From: Betaproteobacteria bacterium | Lineage (GTDB): Bacteria; Pseudomonadota; Gammaproteobacteria; Burkholderiales; Burkholderiaceae_C | Reading direction: 5' to 3' | Assembly (NCBI GenBank): GCA_016868355.1 | Contig: VGHB01000006.1 | Location: 98,938 to 162,937, forward strand | Length of the DNA: 64,000 nt | In this document: piece by piece, positions 16,655 through 26,297 of the stretch | How the letters are laid out: each line of letters opens with the position of its first letter | Numbering within the stretch: position 1 is the first letter of the stretch | Notes under the pieces: model-generated | Seen by the model: the letters and a program-made list of their open reading frames with translations, nothing else | What the model was told of the DNA's origin: nothing | Database searches by the model: none | Position numbers and translations under genes: made by a program

Positions 16655-17905
16655 TCAGCGGTAGACCGGTAATTCGCGCGTCAGGGCCGAGACCTTGGCG
16701 CGAACCGCTTGGATATTGGCCTCGTCATGCGGTCGGTCGAGCACATCGGCAATCAAGTGTGCCGTCATTCGCGCTTGCTCCTGTTTGAAGCCACGCGTGG
16801 TCATGGCGGGGGTGCCCAGGCGAATGCCGCTGGTGACCATGGGCTTTTGCGGATCTTTGGGAATGCCGTTCTTGTTGCAGGTCATGTGGGCCCTGCCCAG
16901 AATGGCTTCGGCGTCCTTGCCGGTGAGGTTCTTGGGACGAAGGTCCACCAACATCACATGGCTTTGCGTGCCGCCGCTGACGATGCGCAGGCCGCGCTCG
17001 ATCAGGGTCTGGGCCAGCACTTGGGCATTGGCCACCACCTGTTGCTGATACTGGCGGAAGGCCGGCTGCAGCGCCTCGTGGAAGGCCACCGCCTTGCCCG
17101 CGATCACATGCATCAGCGGACCGCCCTGGATCCCGGGAAAAATTGCGCTGTTTATCTTCTTGGTGATGTCTTCGTCGTTGGCCAGGATGATGCCCCCACG
17201 GGGGCCGCGCAGACTCTTGTGGGTGGTGCTGGTTACCACATGGGCGTGGGGCACCGGGTTGGGGTACACCCCCGCGGCGATCAAGCCGGAGTAGTGCGCC
17301 ATGTCGACCATGAAGTAGGCGCCGATGGCTTTGGCAACGCGGGCAAAACGTTCGAAATCAATATGCAGGGAATAGGCTGAGGCGCCCGCGATGATCAGCT
17401 TGGGTTTGTGCTCATGTGCCAAGCGTTCCATCGCCTCGTAGTCGATAGCTTCCTGCGCGTCCAGGCCGTAGCTCACCACCTTGAACCACTTGCCGCTTAT
17501 GTTCAGCGGCATGCCGTGGGTCAAGTGACCACCTTCGGCCAGGCTCATGCCCATGATGGTGTCGCCGGGCTGCAGCAGGGCGAAGAATACGGCCTGGTTA
17601 GCCTGCGACCCCGAGTTGGCCTGCACATTGGCGAAGTTCGCGCCGTACAACTGCTTGAGGCGGTCGATGGCCAGTTGCTCCACCACATCCACATGCTCAC
17701 AGCCACCGTAATAGCGGCGGCCGGGGTAGCCCTCGGCGTACTTGTTTGTCAGCTGCGAACCTTGCGCCTGCATCACCGCCGGCGAGGCGTAGTTCTCGCT
17801 GGCAATCAGCTCGATATGTTCTTCCTGGCGCCGGTTTTCGGCTTGCACCACGGACCACAGATCAGGGTCAACCAGGGCCAGGGTAGAGGTGTTGCGATCA
17901 AACAT
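16655..17905 (-). CDS. glyA: Serine hydroxymethyltransferase
   Basis: A 416-residue PLP enzyme converting serine and tetrahydrofolate to glycine and methylene-THF. The Schiff-base lysine is in [16 protein letters not shown] near residue 230, and the N-terminal block [16 protein letters not shown] and [13 protein letters not shown] follow the family closely. Length is the usual bacterial one. The 210-base space upstream (17906-18115) separates it from the convergent-oriented end of the transglycosylase gene and must hold the promoter; I see no known riboswitch fold in it. It appears to be the first gene of the long leftward run. Confidence 0.97.
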   Translation of the reverse strand: MFDRNTSTLALVDPDLWSVVQAENRRQEEHIELIASENYASPAVMQAQGSQLTNKYAEGYPGRRYYGGCEHVDVVEQLAIDRLKQLYGANFANVQANSGSQANQAVFFALLQPGDTIMGMSLAEGGHLTHGMPLNISGKWFKVVSYGLDAQEAIDYEAMERLAHEHKPKLIIAGASAYSLHIDFERFARVAKAIGAYFMVDMAHYSGLIAAGVYPNPVPHAHVVTSTTHKSLRGPRGGIILANDEDITKKINSAIFPGIQGGPLMHVIAGKAVAFHEALQPAFRQYQQQVVANAQVLAQTLIERGLRIVSGGTQSHVMLVDLRPKNLTGKDAEAILGRAHMTCNKNGIPKDPQKPMVTSGIRLGTPAMTTRGFKQEQARMTAHLIADVLDRPHDEANIQAVRAKVSALTRELPVYR

Positions 17906-18115
17906 GGGGACGATTCTCGTCTGGGTGAAGGGGGCCGTGTGGGTGCCTCATGAGGCCATATGCTGCCCAGGCGCACGGCTGATTGCCACTGCATATTGCC
18001 GGCACCCGCGCTCCACGGTGTTATCACCTCGGCGTAGCCCTGAATTGGACCCGCTTATCGCCATTCGCGCGGTGCCGTAGTTTAGCCGGCTGCTGTTGCG
18101 CCGCCGCAGATGGCC

Positions 18116-18988
18116 TTAGTGCTCGCTCTTGAGCAGGGCCAACTTCGCAACGGCGGCTGTAGCGGTTGCTGCAGCGGCAGACGAAACCGTCGGGTGGCTG
18201 ATGTTATGGGGCACGGCTTTGCCCTGGGCCACTTGCTGTAGGGCGCGGTGCTCAGCCAGCACTTTTTGGGTGTAGCCATTGTCATCACCCTCGGGGTGGG
18301 ACACGCCCACGTAGCAGCGCAAGCCTCCCTCTAGCCCGCCGTTGCGCGCCACGCAGTCGCGCAGCACCTGTACGCCTACGCGCAGGTTACTCACCGGGTC
18401 AAAAGCAGCATTGGCCCCGCCGAAGGCTTGGTACTTGTCGTCGTGGATGCGCTTCATCACCTGCATCAGACCCTGGGCACCCATTGAGCTTTGGGCAAAG
18501 GGGTTGAAGGAAGACTCCACGGCCACCACTGCCAGGATCAGGGTGGGTTCGAGTTTGCTGCGGCCACCCAAGGCCCAAGATTCGTGAACGAGGCGCGAGA
18601 CGGGCTCCATCGCTACCCGGTAGCGCCGCGACAACCAGGCGGCCACGGCCGCCTGCTCCCGGTTGAGCCGCTCGGGCTCTAACACTGTGGCACGCTTGCT
18701 GGCCTGGGGTTCTGCAAGGGCGCTGAGCAGGCTACCGTCTTGTTCAGCACGCTGTTCCAGGCGCTCCTGTAACCAACCCAGGGCGAAAGACTCCACACGG
18801 TTGCGCACGTCCTCAGTGCCACCCATGAAGATCACACCGGCCACCACGGTCAGACCCAGCAGCGCCAGGGTGTTGTGGCTAACTTCCAAGAGGCCGTGGC
18901 CCACATCGCGCGCGAAAATGCAGACGCCGTCGCGCAGCATCATCAGGCGCGAGGCCATGCGCCCCAAGGCGCTTTTGGGGATGTTCAT
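18116..18988 (-). CDS. Membrane-anchored lytic transglycosylase
   Basis: A 290-residue peptidoglycan lyase. One hydrophobic segment at about residues 37-55 (NTLALLGLTVVAGVIFMGG) anchors it. The SLT domain occupies about 145-250: catalytic Glu in VAVESSFNP, followed by SSMGAQGLMQVM, the ES and GLMQ motifs of family 1 transglycosylases, and NLRVGVQVL. The C-terminal tail is Ala/Thr-rich. I start at ATG 18988; the frame continues upstream but would run into the divergent ubiD start. Confidence 0.85.
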   Translation of the reverse strand: MNIPKSALGRMASRLMMLRDGVCIFARDVGHGLLEVSHNTLALLGLTVVAGVIFMGGTEDVRNRVESFALGWLQERLEQRAEQDGSLLSALAEPQASKRATVLEPERLNREQAAVAAWLSRRYRVAMEPVSRLVHESWALGGRSKLEPTLILAVVAVESSFNPFAQSSMGAQGLMQVMKRIHDDKYQAFGGANAAFDPVSNLRVGVQVLRDCVARNGGLEGGLRCYVGVSHPEGDDNGYTQKVLAEHRALQQVAQGKAVPHNISHPTVSSAAAATATAAVAKLALLKSEH

Positions 18989-19002
18989 GTTGACTCCCAA
19001 CC

Positions 19003-19017
19003 TAGTACTAACCCTTA
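19003..19017 (+). promoter_or_regulatory. candidate regulatory motif in the transglycosylase/ubiD divergent promoter
   Basis: TAGTACTAACCCTTA lies in the 76-base gap between two divergently read genes, with the palindrome TAGTACTA at its left half. It resembles the motif before the aor operon (261-275) on the opposite strand. The function is unknown; two copies are too few to define a binding site. Confidence 0.25.
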
Positions 19018-19064
19018 AGTCTAGCACGCCAGCCGCGCTGGCCCGGGGCGGGTAACCTCTGGCC

Positions 19065-20645
19065 ATGCACTACCGCGACCTGCGCGATTTCATCGCCCAA
19101 CTCGAATCCCAAGGGGAACTGCGCCGCATTTCCGCCCCGGTGGACCCCCACCTGGAAATGACCGCCTTGAGTGACCGCAGCCTCCAAGCGGGGGGGCCTG
19201 CCTTGCTGTTCGAGCGGCCGCAGGGTCCTGGGCGTAATTGGACGATCCCAGCCCTGACCAACCTTTTTGGCACCACGCGAAGGGTGGCGCTGGGCATGGG
19301 GGCCAACAATCTGGGCGAATTGCGTGATGTGGGCCGGCTGTTGGCGGCGCTCAAAGAGCCTGACCCACCGCGCGCGCTCAAGGATCTGGGCCGTCTGCTG
19401 CAAATGGCCAAGGCTGTTTGGGACATGAAGCCCTCCTTGGTGCGCGACGCCCCCTGCCAAGAAGTGGTGCTGCAGGGGAAGGACATCGATGTCGCCGACC
19501 TGCCTGTGCAGTTGTGCTGGCCCGGCGACGTGGCCCCGCTCATCACCTGGGGTCTGGTGATCACCCGAGGCCCACAGTCCGTAGCCACACCCCGGCTGCG
19601 TCAGAACCTGGGCATCTACCGCCAGCAGGTGATTGGGCGGCGTGAGCTGATCATGCGCTGGCTGGCTCACCGCGGCGGCGCGCTGGACTTCCGAGACTTC
19701 GCACGGGCCAGCCCTGGTCAGCCCTTTCCGATGGCTGTGGCCCTGGGGGCCGACCCGGCCACCATATTGGGCGCGGTCACACCAGTGCCCGACACGCTCA
19801 GCGAGTACCAGTTCGCGGGCCTGCTGCGGGGCAGCCGCACCTTGGTGGTGGACACCAAGGTGGGGGAGGGCGTGCTCAAGCTTCAGGTGCCGGCGTCGGC
19901 CGAGATCGTGCTGGAGGGCCACATTCCCACTGCACCTGCGGGCTACACCGGTACCAGCGATCGCGGTGTGCCGTTGAAGTCGGTCGGGGGCTATCTGCAT
20001 GCCCTGGAGGGGCCCTACGGCGACCATACCGGCTACTACAACGAGCAGGACTGGTTCCCGGTGTTTCGACTCGAGCGCCTCACCCGCCGACGCGATGCCA
20101 TCTACCACTCCACTTACACCGGCAAGCCACCCGATGAGCCCGCAGTGCTAGGCGAGGCGCTCAACGAGGTCTTCGTGCCCATCCTGCAGCGCCAGTTCCC
20201 CGAGATCGTCGACTTTTATCTACCGCCCGAGGGCTGTAGCTACCGCCTGGCCGTCATCAGCATCCGCAAGTCCTACCCGGGCCATGCCAAGCGGCTGATG
20301 TTTGGACTTTGGAGCTTCTTGCGCCAATTCATGTACACGAAGTTCATCATCGTGGTCGACGAGGACGTGGACATTCGCAACTGGAAGGAAGTGGTTTGGG
20401 CCCTGACCACGCGCATGGACCCGGTGCGCGACACCACCCTGGTGGACCACACCCCCATCGACTACCTCGATTTCGCATCCCCTATCAGTGGCCTGGGCGG
20501 CAAGATGGGGCTGGACGCCACCAACAAGTGGCCCGGGGAAACCACCCGCGAGTGGGGCCGTACCATCCACATGCAGCCCGAGGTCACCGCGCGGGTGGAC
20601 CGCTTGTGGGCGGACCTGGGCTTGGGTCAAGGCGCTTCAACATGA
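19065..20645 (+). CDS. ubiD: UbiD-family decarboxylase (4-hydroxy-3-polyprenylbenzoate decarboxylase)
   Basis: A 526-residue prenylated-FMN-dependent decarboxylase. The start [22 protein letters not shown] is the classic UbiD N-terminus, and the active-site region includes [24 protein letters not shown] (about 168-190), the Arg/Glu/Glu acid-base set, and a long C-terminal domain with [14 protein letters not shown] and [13 protein letters not shown]. In ubiquinone synthesis it removes the carboxyl of 4-hydroxy-3-polyprenylbenzoate. The prFMN supplier ubiX is not in this window. The stop overlaps the msrA start (ATGA). Confidence 0.92.
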   Translation: MHYRDLRDFIAQLESQGELRRISAPVDPHLEMTALSDRSLQAGGPALLFERPQGPGRNWTIPALTNLFGTTRRVALGMGANNLGELRDVGRLLAALKEPDPPRALKDLGRLLQMAKAVWDMKPSLVRDAPCQEVVLQGKDIDVADLPVQLCWPGDVAPLITWGLVITRGPQSVATPRLRQNLGIYRQQVIGRRELIMRWLAHRGGALDFRDFARASPGQPFPMAVALGADPATILGAVTPVPDTLSEYQFAGLLRGSRTLVVDTKVGEGVLKLQVPASAEIVLEGHIPTAPAGYTGTSDRGVPLKSVGGYLHALEGPYGDHTGYYNEQDWFPVFRLERLTRRRDAIYHSTYTGKPPDEPAVLGEALNEVFVPILQRQFPEIVDFYLPPEGCSYRLAVISIRKSYPGHAKRLMFGLWSFLRQFMYTKFIIVVDEDVDIRNWKEVVWALTTRMDPVRDTTLVDHTPIDYLDFASPISGLGGKMGLDATNKWPGETTREWGRTIHMQPEVTARVDRLWADLGLGQGAST

Positions 20646-21172
20646 AACAACTCATCATTCTGGGCGGCGGCTGCTTCTGGTGCACCGAAGCCGTGTTCGA
20701 GCAGGTACAAGGCGTGCAGGCTGTGGAGTCGGGCTACTGCAACGGCCACTTCCCCGATCCCAGCTACGAGCAGGTGTGCACTGGGCAAACCGGTCATGTG
20801 GAAGTGGTGCAGGTGACCTTCGATGACGAGCTGATTCCATTGCGGGACATCCTGGCCATCTTCTTTGCCACCCACGACCCCACCACGCCGAATCGACAAG
20901 GGCACGATGTGGGCCCGCAGTACCGCTCGGGTATCTACCTCAGCGAGCCTTCGCAGGAAGCCACAGCCCGAGCCGTCTTACAAGAGGCGCAACAGGCTCA
21001 TAGTGGCCGTGTGGTCACCGAGCTGATGCCGGTGAGCGACTACAGCCGTGCCGAGGAGTACCACCAGCGTTACTACGCGCGACACCCGCACCAGGGCTAC
21101 TGCGCCGCCGTCATTGCGCCCAAGGTGGACAAGTTCCGGCGGGTGTTCGCCGCGCGGCTCAAGCCGGCGTAA
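20642..21172 (+). CDS. msrA: Peptide-methionine (S)-S-oxide reductase
   Basis: A 176-residue repair enzyme. The active-site GCFWC motif is at residues 10-14 ([17 protein letters not shown]), followed by [25 protein letters not shown] and the region [24 protein letters not shown], which holds the substrate-contact residues. It reduces S-methionine sulfoxide in oxidised proteins. It is translationally coupled to ubiD and is followed by the convergent pdxH. There is no MsrB fusion. Confidence 0.96.
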   Translation: MKQLIILGGGCFWCTEAVFEQVQGVQAVESGYCNGHFPDPSYEQVCTGQTGHVEVVQVTFDDELIPLRDILAIFFATHDPTTPNRQGHDVGPQYRSGIYLSEPSQEATARAVLQEAQQAHSGRVVTELMPVSDYSRAEEYHQRYYARHPHQGYCAAVIAPKVDKFRRVFAARLKPA

Positions 21173-21224
21173 GCGCTGGCGCCAGGCCGAAGACGGCCCA
21201 GTAGCAGGAGGGTTAGGGTCGGCA

Positions 21225-21860
21225 TCAGGGCGCCAGGCGCTCGCGCAGCCAGGTGCCCTCGGCCGTCACGCGATAACGCAGCCGGTCGTGCAGACGGCTC
21301 TGTCGACCTTGCCAAAACTCCCATTGGTCTGGGACCAGCCGGAACCCACCCCAATGCGGCGGCCGCGGCGGATTCAGCAGGAATTGAGCGCTGTAGCGTG
21401 CGGCGTTGGCCACCAACACGCCGCGCCCGCCGATCACCTGGCTCTGCGGAGAAGCCCAAGCCCCAATGCGCGAATCTAGTGGGCGGCTGGCGAAGTAGGC
21501 ATCAGACTCGGCGTCACTGACTTTAGAGACGCGGCCTTCGATGCGCACCACCCGCTCGAGTTCCACCCAATGGAACTGCAGCGCTGCGCAGGGGTTGCGG
21601 GTTAGTTCTTTGCCCTTGCGGCTGTCGTAGTTGGTGTACCAGACGATGCCGCGCTCGTCACAGCCCTTGATGAGTACCACCCGTGTGGAAGGGCGGCCCT
21701 CGTCCCCTACGGTGGCCAAGGTCATCGCATTGGGTTCGGGCAACTCGGCCTTCAAAGCCTCTTGCAACCACCGTTCAAACTGCCCCAGGGGACTCGGGTC
21801 GGAGGCGGCCTCATCGAGCGCCGCTCGTTCATACGACTTACGCAGGTCTTGAAGGTTCAT
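21225..21860 (-). CDS. pdxH: Pyridoxamine/pyridoxine 5'-phosphate oxidase
   Basis: A 211-residue FMN enzyme that makes pyridoxal phosphate. It begins [18 protein letters not shown] and contains the FMN contacts [17 protein letters not shown] and [14 protein letters not shown], then [11 protein letters not shown] and the C-terminal [14 protein letters not shown]...LRERLAP, ending in the usual arginine-leucine-proline form. I chose the ATG at 21860 over a longer frame because the family N-terminus begins there. It is divergent from the NTP transferase gene. Confidence 0.95.
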   Translation of the reverse strand: MNLQDLRKSYERAALDEAASDPSPLGQFERWLQEALKAELPEPNAMTLATVGDEGRPSTRVVLIKGCDERGIVWYTNYDSRKGKELTRNPCAALQFHWVELERVVRIEGRVSKVSDAESDAYFASRPLDSRIGAWASPQSQVIGGRGVLVANAARYSAQFLLNPPRPPHWGGFRLVPDQWEFWQGRQSRLHDRLRYRVTAEGTWLRERLAP

Positions 21861-22047
21861 GAACAGCAGGATACGGCAAGTGCCGGCGCGGTGAGATGGA
21901 GCGACGCGCTGCGCATCGGGCCTGGGGTTTTTCCGGGGCTGCCCGGGCGGGTTGGGGTTCCTCATTAGGTAGACCTCCGCTTGTAAGCCGGACCAACGCA
22001 GACGATTCTTAAACCACGCAGGCCAGCACGTGACGAGCTGTTCCACG

Positions 22048-22659
22048 ATGGAAGCACTTCAACCCACCCTGATCGTGCTCGGTGCCGGCCGTGGCAGCCG
22101 ATTCCATGGCCTCGGCCATAAGCTCGAGCAACGCGTCGGCGCCGAGACCGTGTTTGCGCTCACCTTGGGGCATGCCCTGGCCACTGGTCTGCCACTCAAG
22201 GTGGTAACCACTGAGCCGCTGCTTCCTTTGGTGTTGCCGCTGGTGGCTCGACGCGACGTGTTGGTTCTGCCCGATCCACAAACCGACCCGCGCTTGGGTA
22301 TGGGCTACTCGATCGCCAGCGGTGTTCGGGCCTCGCTCGATTCAGCCGGCTGGCTGCTGTTGCCGGCAGACATGCCCTTGATCGATGCCCCCACGATCCT
22401 GCGCGTGGCGCAGGAATTGCCACGGCACACCGTGGTCTATGCCCAGCACCGGGGGCAGCGCGGTCATCCGGTGGGCTTCTCCGCGGAGCTGGCTTCCGAG
22501 TTGATGCGGCTGACAGGGGACGAGGGCGCTCGGCGCTTGGTGGCGCGTTACCCGGGTCATGCGCTGGATGTCGACGATGCGGGCGTGATCCAGGACTTCG
22601 ACACCGAGGCAGACTTCCGCCGCCTGGATAACCGGGCATTGGCTTCCGGCGCAGCCTGA
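22048..22659 (+). CDS. MobA-like nucleotidyltransferase
   Basis: A 203-residue Rossmann-type NTP transferase. The glycine-rich nucleotide loop is LGAGRGSRF, and the Mg-binding motif [11 protein letters not shown] lies near residue 112. The family transfers a nucleotide to molybdopterin (MobA, MocA) or to sugar phosphates. Start may be this ATG or GTG 22030. It is near the aor operon in the chromosome but not linked to it; because AOR-type cofactors are not nucleotide-capped, a role for a different molybdoenzyme is more likely. It could be part of the same unit as edd, but an operator lies between them. Confidence 0.75.
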   Translation: MEALQPTLIVLGAGRGSRFHGLGHKLEQRVGAETVFALTLGHALATGLPLKVVTTEPLLPLVLPLVARRDVLVLPDPQTDPRLGMGYSIASGVRASLDSAGWLLLPADMPLIDAPTILRVAQELPRHTVVYAQHRGQRGHPVGFSAELASELMRLTGDEGARRLVARYPGHALDVDDAGVIQDFDTEADFRRLDNRALASGAA

Positions 22660-22677
22660 GGGCAAGGCGTGGCGAAG

Positions 22678-22694
22678 ATGTAACCAAGTTACAT
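22678..22694. promoter_or_regulatory. HexR-like operator upstream of edd
   Basis: ATGTAACCAAGTTACAT is a perfect inverted repeat of 7 bases around CAA, centred 62 bases before the edd start. The core TGTAA-N5-TTACA matches the layout described for HexR, an RpiR-family regulator that responds to KDPG and controls edd and eda in many proteobacteria. A second near-identical copy is at 30298-30316. The repeat ACATCATAA also occurs twice nearby (22691-22699, 22714-22722). HexR itself is not in the window. Confidence 0.7.
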
Positions 22695-22747
22695 CATAAT
22701 TTGGCTGATCGCTACATCATAAGGGCCCCAGCCTGGCCCACCGGTCC

Positions 22748-24613
22748 ATGAGCGCTGCGCAAACGCCCCCGGCTGACGTCGAGTTGCATCCCACGGTGCG
22801 GGAGGTCACCCAGCGCATTGCGCAGCGCAGTGCGTACTCCAGGCAGGCTTATCTGGAACTGTGTGACCGCATGGCCAAGCGGCAGCGGGGGGCAGATCGC
22901 ATGGGCTGTGCCAATGTGGCACACGCTTTTGCCGCTATGCCGGCGACCGACAAGCTTCGGGTGGTGGCACAGAAGGCGCCACACCTAGCGGTGGTCACCG
23001 CTTACAACGAAATGTTGTCGGCGCATCAACCTTATGAAGGCTACCCTCGATTGCTCCGGGAGGCGGCCCGCGCCTTGGGGGCCACCTTGCAGGTGGCCGG
23101 CGGTGTGCCGGCGATGTGCGACGGGGTCACCCAGGGTGAGCCCGGCATGGAGCTCAGTCTGTTTTCACGAGACACGATTGCGCGTGCCGCAGCGGTGGCC
23201 CTGAGCCACGATGTGTTTGACGGCATGCTGCTGCTGGGTGTGTGCGACAAGATCGTGCCAGGGCTGTTGATTGGAGCCTTGCACTTTGGTCATCTCCCGG
23301 CCGTCTTTGTGCCGGCAGGGCCCATGAGCTCCGGCCTGAGCAACCAAGACAAGGCCCGGGTGCGCGAGCAGGCTGCGCAGGGTCTGGTGGGCCGAGACGA
23401 CTTGTTCAAGGCTGAATCGGCGGCCTACCATGGGCCTGGTACCTGCACCTTTTATGGCACGGCCAACAGCAACCAGATGCTGCTAGAAGCCATGGGCTTG
23501 CATGTGCCTGGTTCTGCCTTTGTTCATCCCCATGACGGCCTGCGCGCGGCCTTGACCGAGGCGGCTGTCGGCACGTTGTTGCAGGCGCGTGCCGGCCAAC
23601 CCGGGCATGCCCCCATTGGGCGGTTGGTGGATGAGCGCAGCATCGTCAATGCCATGGTGGCCTTGATGGCCACCGGGGGGTCGACCAATCACCTCATCCA
23701 CTGGGTGGCAGTGGCGCGCGCGGCGGGTATCCACATCAACTGGAGCGACTTTGACGAACTCTCCTCAGTGGTGCCGCTGTTGGCGCGGGTCTACCCAAAC
23801 GGAGCGGCAGACGTGAACCAATTTCAGGGCGCCGGTGGACCGGCCTATGTGATTCGCGAACTGCTGCACGCGGGCTTGATGCACGGCGACGTGCTCACCG
23901 TGGCTCCCCAGGGCTTGAAGGCCTATACCCGGCTGCCGAGCTACCAAGACCAAGCGCTGGGGTGGCAGGAACTGCCTGCGGCGGCCGGTCAGCCCAGCCC
24001 CGCTCCTTCGGTCTTGCGGCCGGTCAATGATCCTCATGCCCCTACCGGAGGCTTGCGTTTGCTGCAAGGGCGCCTGGGCCGTGCGGTGATCAAGGTTTCA
24101 GCGGTGCCTGAAGACCGCCAGGTGGTGCAAGCGCCGGCGATCGTCTTTGACAGCCAGGAAGCGTTGCAGCAGGCCTTCAAGGCCGGAGCGCTGGAGCGGG
24201 ACTTTGTGGCGGTTGTCCGCTTTCAAGGCCCCCGGGCCAACGGAATGCCCGAGTTGCACAAGTTGACACCCGTGTTGTCGGTGTTGCAGGGCAAAGGCCA
24301 CCGCGTGGCCTTGGTGACCGACGGGCGTATGAGTGGCGCCTCGGGCAAGGTGCCAGCAGCCATCCATGTCTGTCCCGAGGCGGCTGATGGCGGACCCTTG
24401 GCCAAGGTGCGCTCGGGCGACCTGATTCGCCTCGATGCGGTACAGGGCACCTTAGAGGTGCTGCTCGATGAGGCCACGTGGCAGTCGCGCCAAGCCGAGC
24501 CTGTAATGCCTTCGTTGCACAAAGCAAATGGCCAGGGCATGGGCCGAGAACTGTTTGCAGGCCTGAGGCGCTTGGTCAGCTCCGCTGAAGAGGGCGCGGT
24601 CACCGGTTGGTAA
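22748..24613 (+). CDS. edd: 6-phosphogluconate dehydratase
   Basis: A 621-residue IlvD/Edd-family dehydratase that converts 6-phosphogluconate to KDPG, the first step specific to the Entner-Doudoroff pathway. Cluster-binding cysteines are in [14 protein letters not shown] and [11 protein letters not shown], and the [14 protein letters not shown] block and [18 protein letters not shown] are family landmarks. The long N-terminal part with [15 protein letters not shown] fits Edd rather than IlvD. It ends six bases into the start of the possible eda frame and is followed at once by eda. A HexR-like operator precedes it. Confidence 0.95.
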   Translation: MSAAQTPPADVELHPTVREVTQRIAQRSAYSRQAYLELCDRMAKRQRGADRMGCANVAHAFAAMPATDKLRVVAQKAPHLAVVTAYNEMLSAHQPYEGYPRLLREAARALGATLQVAGGVPAMCDGVTQGEPGMELSLFSRDTIARAAAVALSHDVFDGMLLLGVCDKIVPGLLIGALHFGHLPAVFVPAGPMSSGLSNQDKARVREQAAQGLVGRDDLFKAESAAYHGPGTCTFYGTANSNQMLLEAMGLHVPGSAFVHPHDGLRAALTEAAVGTLLQARAGQPGHAPIGRLVDERSIVNAMVALMATGGSTNHLIHWVAVARAAGIHINWSDFDELSSVVPLLARVYPNGAADVNQFQGAGGPAYVIRELLHAGLMHGDVLTVAPQGLKAYTRLPSYQDQALGWQELPAAAGQPSPAPSVLRPVNDPHAPTGGLRLLQGRLGRAVIKVSAVPEDRQVVQAPAIVFDSQEALQQAFKAGALERDFVAVVRFQGPRANGMPELHKLTPVLSVLQGKGHRVALVTDGRMSGASGKVPAAIHVCPEAADGGPLAKVRSGDLIRLDAVQGTLEVLLDEATWQSRQAEPVMPSLHKANGQGMGRELFAGLRRLVSSAEEGAVTGW

Positions 24614-24669
24614 GCGACATCTTTGGTCAAACGGTATCCGCCCGTACTTCCCTTTTTGGTCTTCATGCT

Positions 24670-25314
24670 GTGAACAACCCCAGTCCCTTGAACACCCTAG
24701 AACTGGCTTCCTACGGCCCGGTGATCCCCGTCATCGTCATCCACCAACTCTCGCACGCCGTGCCCATGGCTCGGGCCCTGGTGGCCGGCGGCATCCGGGT
24801 GTTGGAGGTGACCCTGCGCACACCGGTGGCCTTGTCTGCAATGCGGGCCATAGCCGCTGAAGTGCCCGAGGCCATTGTCGGAGCGGGTACGTTGCGCAGC
24901 GCGGCTGATGTACAGGCTGCACAGCGGGTGGGGTGTCGGTTCGGGGTCAGCCCCGGCTACACCGCCGATTTGGGCCGTGCCTGTCTCGACCACGGCTTGC
25001 CCTTGTTGCCGGGAGTGGCCACCGCCAGTGAGGTGATGACCGCATCTGACCAGGGCCTGCGGTTCTTGAAGTTCTTCCCGGCCACGGGGGCCGGCGGCGT
25101 GCCCCTGCTCAAGGCTTTGGCAGGTCCGTTTCCAGACATGGCCTTTTGCCCAACCGGGGGAATCACACCGGCAAATGCTGCTGACTTCTTAGCACTGCCG
25201 CAGGTCAAGGTGGTGGGCGGCTCCTGGCTCACCCCGGCAGCGTTGATGGAGGCCGGTGATTGGGGTGGTATCACCGGCTTGGCGCGGGCTGCTTCAGCCT
25301 TGGGCCGAGCTTGA
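24670..25314 (+). CDS. eda: KHG/KDPG aldolase
   Basis: A 214-residue class I aldolase that splits KDPG into pyruvate and glyceraldehyde 3-phosphate. The Schiff-base lysine is in LRFLKFFPA (near residue 137), the general base Glu in VLEVTLRTP, and the phosphate loops in FCPTGGITPANA. I set the start at GTG 24670, which gives the standard family length; an upstream TTG at 24607 overlaps edd. It reads directly after edd. The 3' end overlaps the end of the convergent metallo-hydrolase gene by 21 bases. Confidence 0.93.
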   Translation: MNNPSPLNTLELASYGPVIPVIVIHQLSHAVPMARALVAGGIRVLEVTLRTPVALSAMRAIAAEVPEAIVGAGTLRSAADVQAAQRVGCRFGVSPGYTADLGRACLDHGLPLLPGVATASEVMTASDQGLRFLKFFPATGAGGVPLLKALAGPFPDMAFCPTGGITPANAADFLALPQVKVVGGSWLTPAALMEAGDWGGITGLARAASALGRA

Positions 25315-26283
25315 GACTTGCTTGTCGATCCAAATCGCCAGTCCCTGAGCGTTGAGCTCAACATCGAGGGAAAGCCAATCGTCGGCGATTCCCCCCCGGA
25401 TCAAGGCCTCATCCACTCCGTGCTGCTGCAGGTCTTGCAGCAGGCATTCGCGCAGCGCGGCCTTGTAGGACTGGTGGCGTTGGCCTACAGGTTCTTGGGC
25501 ATGCTGCTGGCCGATGGCCACCATTTCGTCGATCAAGCGCAGCAGACGCCGTGCATGCACACGCGGCTGTTCAACTCGGCTGTAATGTGTGAGGTACATG
25601 CACTGCGGGTCTGATTCGATCAGTCGGGCGATGGACTGTTTGAGCGCGTTTGGCTCGAACTGGACTGGCGTGGTGGTTGGCATTACCCATGCCCCGCAAG
25701 GCGTATCAAACACGCGGTAGCTCAAACCAAAGGTGTCGCCGGTGAACCAGCCGCGGGTGCCCGCGTCCCACAGGCAGTGGTGGTGGCGCGCATGGCCAGG
25801 CGTGTCAATGAAGCGCAGGTGGCGGCCGTGCCAGTCCATGACCAACTCATCGTGCGTGGCCTGCACCCGTTCGGCCGGGACCGGCACCAAGCGCCCGTAG
25901 GAGCGTTCCATTTCTTCTGCGCCGTATACAGCGGTGGCACCCGTGTATAGCGCTGTGGGGTCCACCATATGCCGCGCACCGCGCTCATGCACCAGCGCAG
26001 TGGCGTGGGGAAGCTCGGCCATCAATAGGCCCACACCGCCGGCATGGTCGAGGTGTACGTGCGTGGGAATCACATGATCGACCGCCTGGCGTTCCAAGCC
26101 CAGGGCCTGCAGCGCCTGGAGTAAGCGCGGCACGCTGTGGTTGGTGCCGGTGTCCACAAAGGCCGCGTGGCCGTGCTGAACGATCAGGTAGGCGGCATCA
26201 AAGCGCGGACGGTGGAAACCCGTGTCGATGGCGTAGACGCCACCACCCAGAGGTTCGATGAACGAGGGAAGCTGGGAGTCCAT
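25294..26283 (-). CDS. Metallo-beta-lactamase-fold hydrolase
   Basis: A 329-residue MBL-fold protein of the glyoxalase II-like type. The metal motif THVHLDHAGG (about residues 75-84) and the later conserved HARHHH, GDTFGL and HYSR elements are present. No signal peptide is visible. The substrate cannot be assigned; related proteins act on thioesters, lactones or nucleic acids. It starts 14 bases after the TPR gene in the same direction and is probably co-transcribed with it, and overlaps eda convergently. Confidence 0.8.
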   Translation of the reverse strand: MDSQLPSFIEPLGGGVYAIDTGFHRPRFDAAYLIVQHGHAAFVDTGTNHSVPRLLQALQALGLERQAVDHVIPTHVHLDHAGGVGLLMAELPHATALVHERGARHMVDPTALYTGATAVYGAEEMERSYGRLVPVPAERVQATHDELVMDWHGRHLRFIDTPGHARHHHCLWDAGTRGWFTGDTFGLSYRVFDTPCGAWVMPTTTPVQFEPNALKQSIARLIESDPQCMYLTHYSRVEQPRVHARRLLRLIDEMVAIGQQHAQEPVGQRHQSYKAALRECLLQDLQQHGVDEALIRGGIADDWLSLDVELNAQGLAIWIDKQVSSSAQG

Positions 26284-26297
26284 GCGTGTAGGCCGGC

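Noticed and set aside
17906..18115. Riboswitch before glyA
   Set aside because: No glycine, SAM or folate riboswitch core was recognisable by eye; only an ordinary leader remains.
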